Source of the DNA: Yponomeuta sedellus | Lineage: Eukaryota; Arthropoda; Insecta; Lepidoptera; Yponomeutidae | Direction of reading: 5' to 3' | Assembly: GCA_934045075.1 (NCBI GenBank) | Contig: OW203745.1 | Span: 15,186,768 to 15,250,767, forward strand | DNA: 64,000 nt | Shown: positions 61,613 through 64,000 of the stretch, piece after piece | How the letters are laid out: each line of letters starts with the position of its first letter | How positions within the stretch are numbered: the first letter of the stretch is position 1 | Translations under genes and position numbers: made by a program | Notes under the pieces: generated by a model | Told to the model about the DNA's origin: nothing | Database searches by the model: none | Seen by the model: only the letters and a program-made list of their open reading frames with translations

Positions 61613-61915
61613 TAATCATGTGGATACAGCGATATCATTCCGATGTAAAACCTAACAGCAAAATAGGTGGTCGGGGCTGCAAGTGATGCAAATTACTTCA
61701 GCCAGATGTCGCTGTCTGTACGTAATACAGAGAGTATTGTAAAGAGGTTCGAAATTTCACTGATGTGGGTGGTCGCCCATTGACTCAGTTGGGAGAGCGC
61801 TGGCACGGTTAGCCAGAAGTCGGCGTTCGAGTCCCAGCATGGGTGGAATGTTTAGCCTCTAAATAGGTTTTTAAAATTGTCCTTAGCACGGGTTAGTGCA
61901 TTAAAAAGAATATAA
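61613..61915 (+). mobile_element. tRNA-type SINE (family a), tandem to previous
   Basis: Follows the previous SINE directly at AATATAATCATGTGGATACA. Full leader, a diverged tRNA body (AGTTGGGAGAGCGCTGGCAC, CGTTCGAGTCCCAGC) and 3' part to TTAAAAAGAATATAA. Confidence 0.87.
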
Positions 61916-62054
61916 ACAGTGGTGATAAAATACCAACTTTCTTCTTCAACCTATAGCCAATTAGTCACCCAATGCTAAATGTAGGTCTTCTAATGAACGC
62001 CTTTTTGGTCTTGAGCTCTCCAACGGTTACTAATGTGTTCGTTTTAAACGTCAG

Positions 62055-62132
62055 GTGCCCAGATTCAACGGTTCTTCGTATCTGCGGCTGCCAGGACTTG
62101 GCGACACGGCGCAGGCGTGGCTGGATATACAG
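62055..62132 (+). CDS. Host gene exon: start of the next laminin G domain
   Basis: 78 nt, phase 0 in and out, acceptor ACGTCAG and donor GTAAAC. Encodes VPRFNGSSYLRLPGLGD and AWLDIQ, the first strands of a laminin G domain (pattern P-x-F-x-G-x-S-Y-L) directly after the EGF domain, as in agrin and pikachurin. The rest of this domain lies in exons beyond the window. Small symmetric exon; the assignment rests on the motif, phase agreement and splice signals. Confidence 0.82.
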
Positions 62133-62549
62133 GTAAACCAAAGATTTCAAGATTTTCCCTTGTGCACAATCGGACCCATGTGGGTATTCTACTTTGAAAA
62201 CTTAATCTAAAACGTATCTAAAACATTAATTTGGACGACTGATCGCAAGGAGCAGGATGAATCTTCTGACTCCCGAGCTAGAATAATCTGGATTATGGCA
62301 GTAAATGATGTCAGTGATTTAAGCAAGGACATTTCAAAAAAAAAAGGAGAGGTGCATATTTTACAGTCGTCGTCGTCGTCAGGCAACAATAGTCCACTGC
62401 TGGATATAGCCCTTATTTTACAGTAAATAATAATAATTATTAGAATATTTTCGGGGCTTAATCGCGTAGGCTTAACGACGTTACAGTCATCGTGGTATTC
62501 TAATAATGTGTTCTAGTCGCGAAAGTTTAAAATGTTCTATAATAATAAT
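62133..62549. other. Intron with a LINE tail scrap
   Basis: 62364-62425 (GTCGTCGTCGTCAGG, then AATAGTCCACTGCTGGATAT) is the antisense end of the LINE seen at 26800-27017. Nothing else recognised. Confidence 0.5.
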
Positions 62550-62783
62550 AAATATTCATGGATATATTACACAGATCTCGTTAGCCCTATACTAAGTACA
62601 ACTAAATGACTTGTGTTACAGGTGCTAATTTAAGACGACACATTTAATACAATAAATACATAGATCTAAGACCCGAAACAAACTAGAAAAGTTAGTTTCC
62701 TAGTTTGACCCGGCCGGGGATCGAACCCGAGACCTTCGGTTTTACAGTCAGCGCGCCAAACCGCAGCGCCACGGAGGCTGTCA
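62550..62783 (-). mobile_element. tRNA-derived SINE (family d), copy 2
   Basis: tRNA-like head at the right (sense GTGGCGCTGCGGTTTGGCG, GGGTTCGATCCCCGGCCGG), body as in 34286-34535, ATTATTATT tail at the left. Confidence 0.85.
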
Positions 62784-62815
62784 ATTAGATAGATAGGCGC
62801 CGGTACAAAGATAGA

Positions 62816-62999
62816 TCTATAGTATAAAAAGGAATCGTTGAATGTGTTGGTAAGCGCAAATCTCGAGAGCAGCTGAACCGATTTCCCTAATTCTTTTTTA
62901 GAATATTTCTTGAAGTACGAGGATTGTTCTTACGGTGAGAAAGAAAAAAAAAATAAAGAATAGACTGTTAGGCGGTACGAAGTTCGCTGGGTCAGCTAG
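62816..62999 (+). mobile_element. Mini-Helitron, 184 bp
   Basis: Starts TCTATAGTATAAAAAGGAAT, ends CTGGGTCAGCTAG, and lies between an A (62815) and a T (63000) as Helitrons do. Interior AACCGATTTCCCTAATTC and GTACGAGGATTGTTCTTACG are typical of this lepidopteran family. No coding capacity. Confidence 0.82.
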
Positions 63000-63314
63000 T
63001 ACTTTATAATTACAGTAGTAGGTTCCGGAAGTTAGCTAGATACTTACCTACCTACATTAATCGTGGCATTCGTAGCAGACCCGGGAAAAACCGTCAATTT
63101 CCCTTAGGACAGAGACAGTTCAACGAAAAAGGTCGCTATCGCTGATTTCACGAGCGAAAGTTTCCACCGAAGAAAAAGTCTGTCTGAGACTAAAAGACTC
63201 CACTTAATATTTAAACAAGAAAGAAACTTCGAGCCTTGCTCTGGACACTAGATAAATGTTACAGAAGGTTTAACAGGTCGAATCCAGATCGAACTTAAAT
63301 TTAGTCAATCTAGT
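63000..63314. other. Intronic stretch, nothing recognised
   Basis: No gene or repeat noticed between the Helitron and the minisatellite. Confidence 0.4.
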
Positions 63315-63746
63315 TGGGTCAGTGAATCTAGCTGGGTCAGTGAATCTAGCTGGAACAGTGAATCTAGCTGGGTCAGTGAATCTAGCTGGGTCAGTGAATC
63401 TAGCTGGAACAGTGAATCTAGATGGGTCAGTGAATCTAGCTGGGTTAATAAATCTAGCTGGGTCAGTGAATCTAGCTGGGTCAGTGAATCTAGCTGGAAC
63501 AGTGAATCTAGCTGGGTCAGTGAATCTAGCTGGGTCAGTGAATCTAGCTGGGTCAGTGAATCTAGCTGGGTCAGTGAATCTAGCTGGGTCAGTGAATCTA
63601 GCTGGGCCAGTGAAGCTAGCTGGAACAGTGAATCTAGCTGGGTTAATAAATCTAGCTGGGTCAGGGAATCTAGCTGGAACAGTGAATCTAGCTGGGTTAA
63701 TAAATCTAGATGAGTCAGTGAATCTAGCTGGGTCAGTGAATCTGGC
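63315..63746. repeat. 18-bp minisatellite, 24 units
   Basis: Unit GGGTCAGTGAATCTAGCT with two main variants, GGAACAGTG and GGGTTAATA in the first half. Order by variant (A standard, B and C): AABAABACAABAAAAAABCABCAA. Since 18 is divisible by three, frames stay open on both strands (NLAGSV on plus, ARFTDP on minus), but no start context, splice site or flanking domain supports a protein. Confidence 0.95.
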
Positions 63747-64000
63747 TGATTTTTCAGTAAATTTACAAATAAACGCAATCAGCACTTAAGTTAATAAACT
63801 TACAATCTTCAACACCGAAAGACCGAGAAAGACTTATGCCGAGCAGTAGTGATGATTATGATGGTGATGATGACGTCAGTTGCTGTCAGACAATTGGGTG
63901 GACTTTATTTACTTTGAGTGTTATGTGGTTGGTTTAATAAGGTGCCAGTATGCTTATTGTTGTATTTAATATTATTAAAATTCTTTAATGCATATTTTTT

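Noticed and set aside
63315..63746. CRISPR-like array
   Set aside because: Units are directly tandem without spacers; a eukaryotic minisatellite.
63270..63789. Repeat proteins NLAGSV (+) and ARFTDP (-)
   Set aside because: The frames come from an 18-bp minisatellite divisible by three; no start context, domain or splice evidence.

Overview
The window looks like insect, most probably lepidopteran (moth or butterfly), nuclear DNA. It carries short exons with consensus splice sites, a very high density of non-LTR retrotransposons, tRNA- and 5S-rRNA-derived SINEs, small TIR elements, Helitrons and a mori/irritans-like mariner. There is no bacterial-style gene organisation, no CRISPR and no operon.

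One host gene is supported, on the + strand, by four internal exons at 16419-16596, 55005-55298, 58391-58527 and 62055-62132. Splice phases match at every junction. Read in order they give the end of a laminin G domain, an acidic His-rich linker, a six-cysteine EGF domain and the start of another laminin G domain. This is the architecture of agrin/pikachurin (EGFLAM)/perlecan-type extracellular matrix proteins. First and last exons lie outside the window. The introns are 38.4 kb, 3.1 kb and 3.5 kb, and at least 16.4 kb of intron precedes the first exon seen. Two fossil partial exon copies (17808-17970 from the LamG exon, 59359-59429 from the EGF exon) lie inside introns.

Almost everything else is mobile DNA. 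Two near-complete non-LTR elements dominate: LINE-1 (740-4976, sense to the host gene, ORF1 and ORF2 overlapping by 8 nt) and LINE-2 (48826-53340, antisense, ORF1 with a coiled coil and a baculovirus-FP-like domain, ORF2 endonuclease plus reverse transcriptase). Around them are many 5'-truncated LINE tails and several SINE families: (a) a tRNA-like element with the tRNA body in the middle; (b) a 5S rRNA-derived SINE with two subfamilies; (c) a SINE with a GAA tail; (d) two further tRNA-type SINEs. DNA elements include five copies of an exactly 305-bp TIR element with 3-bp CNG target duplications, a 1339-bp TA-flanked element studded with CGGCC motifs, a fold-back mariner, several MITEs and foldback elements, and small Helitrons.

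Simple repeats are (GGACA)n at 1-265, (ACAT)n at about 45636-45942 and an 18-bp minisatellite at 63315-63746. The strongest leads are the palindromic SINE with an 11-bp target duplication and a matching empty site nearby, the 305-bp element, the 1339-bp CGGCC element, the 5S-derived SINE and the two exon fossils. Family names rest on reading by eye; no database search was possible.
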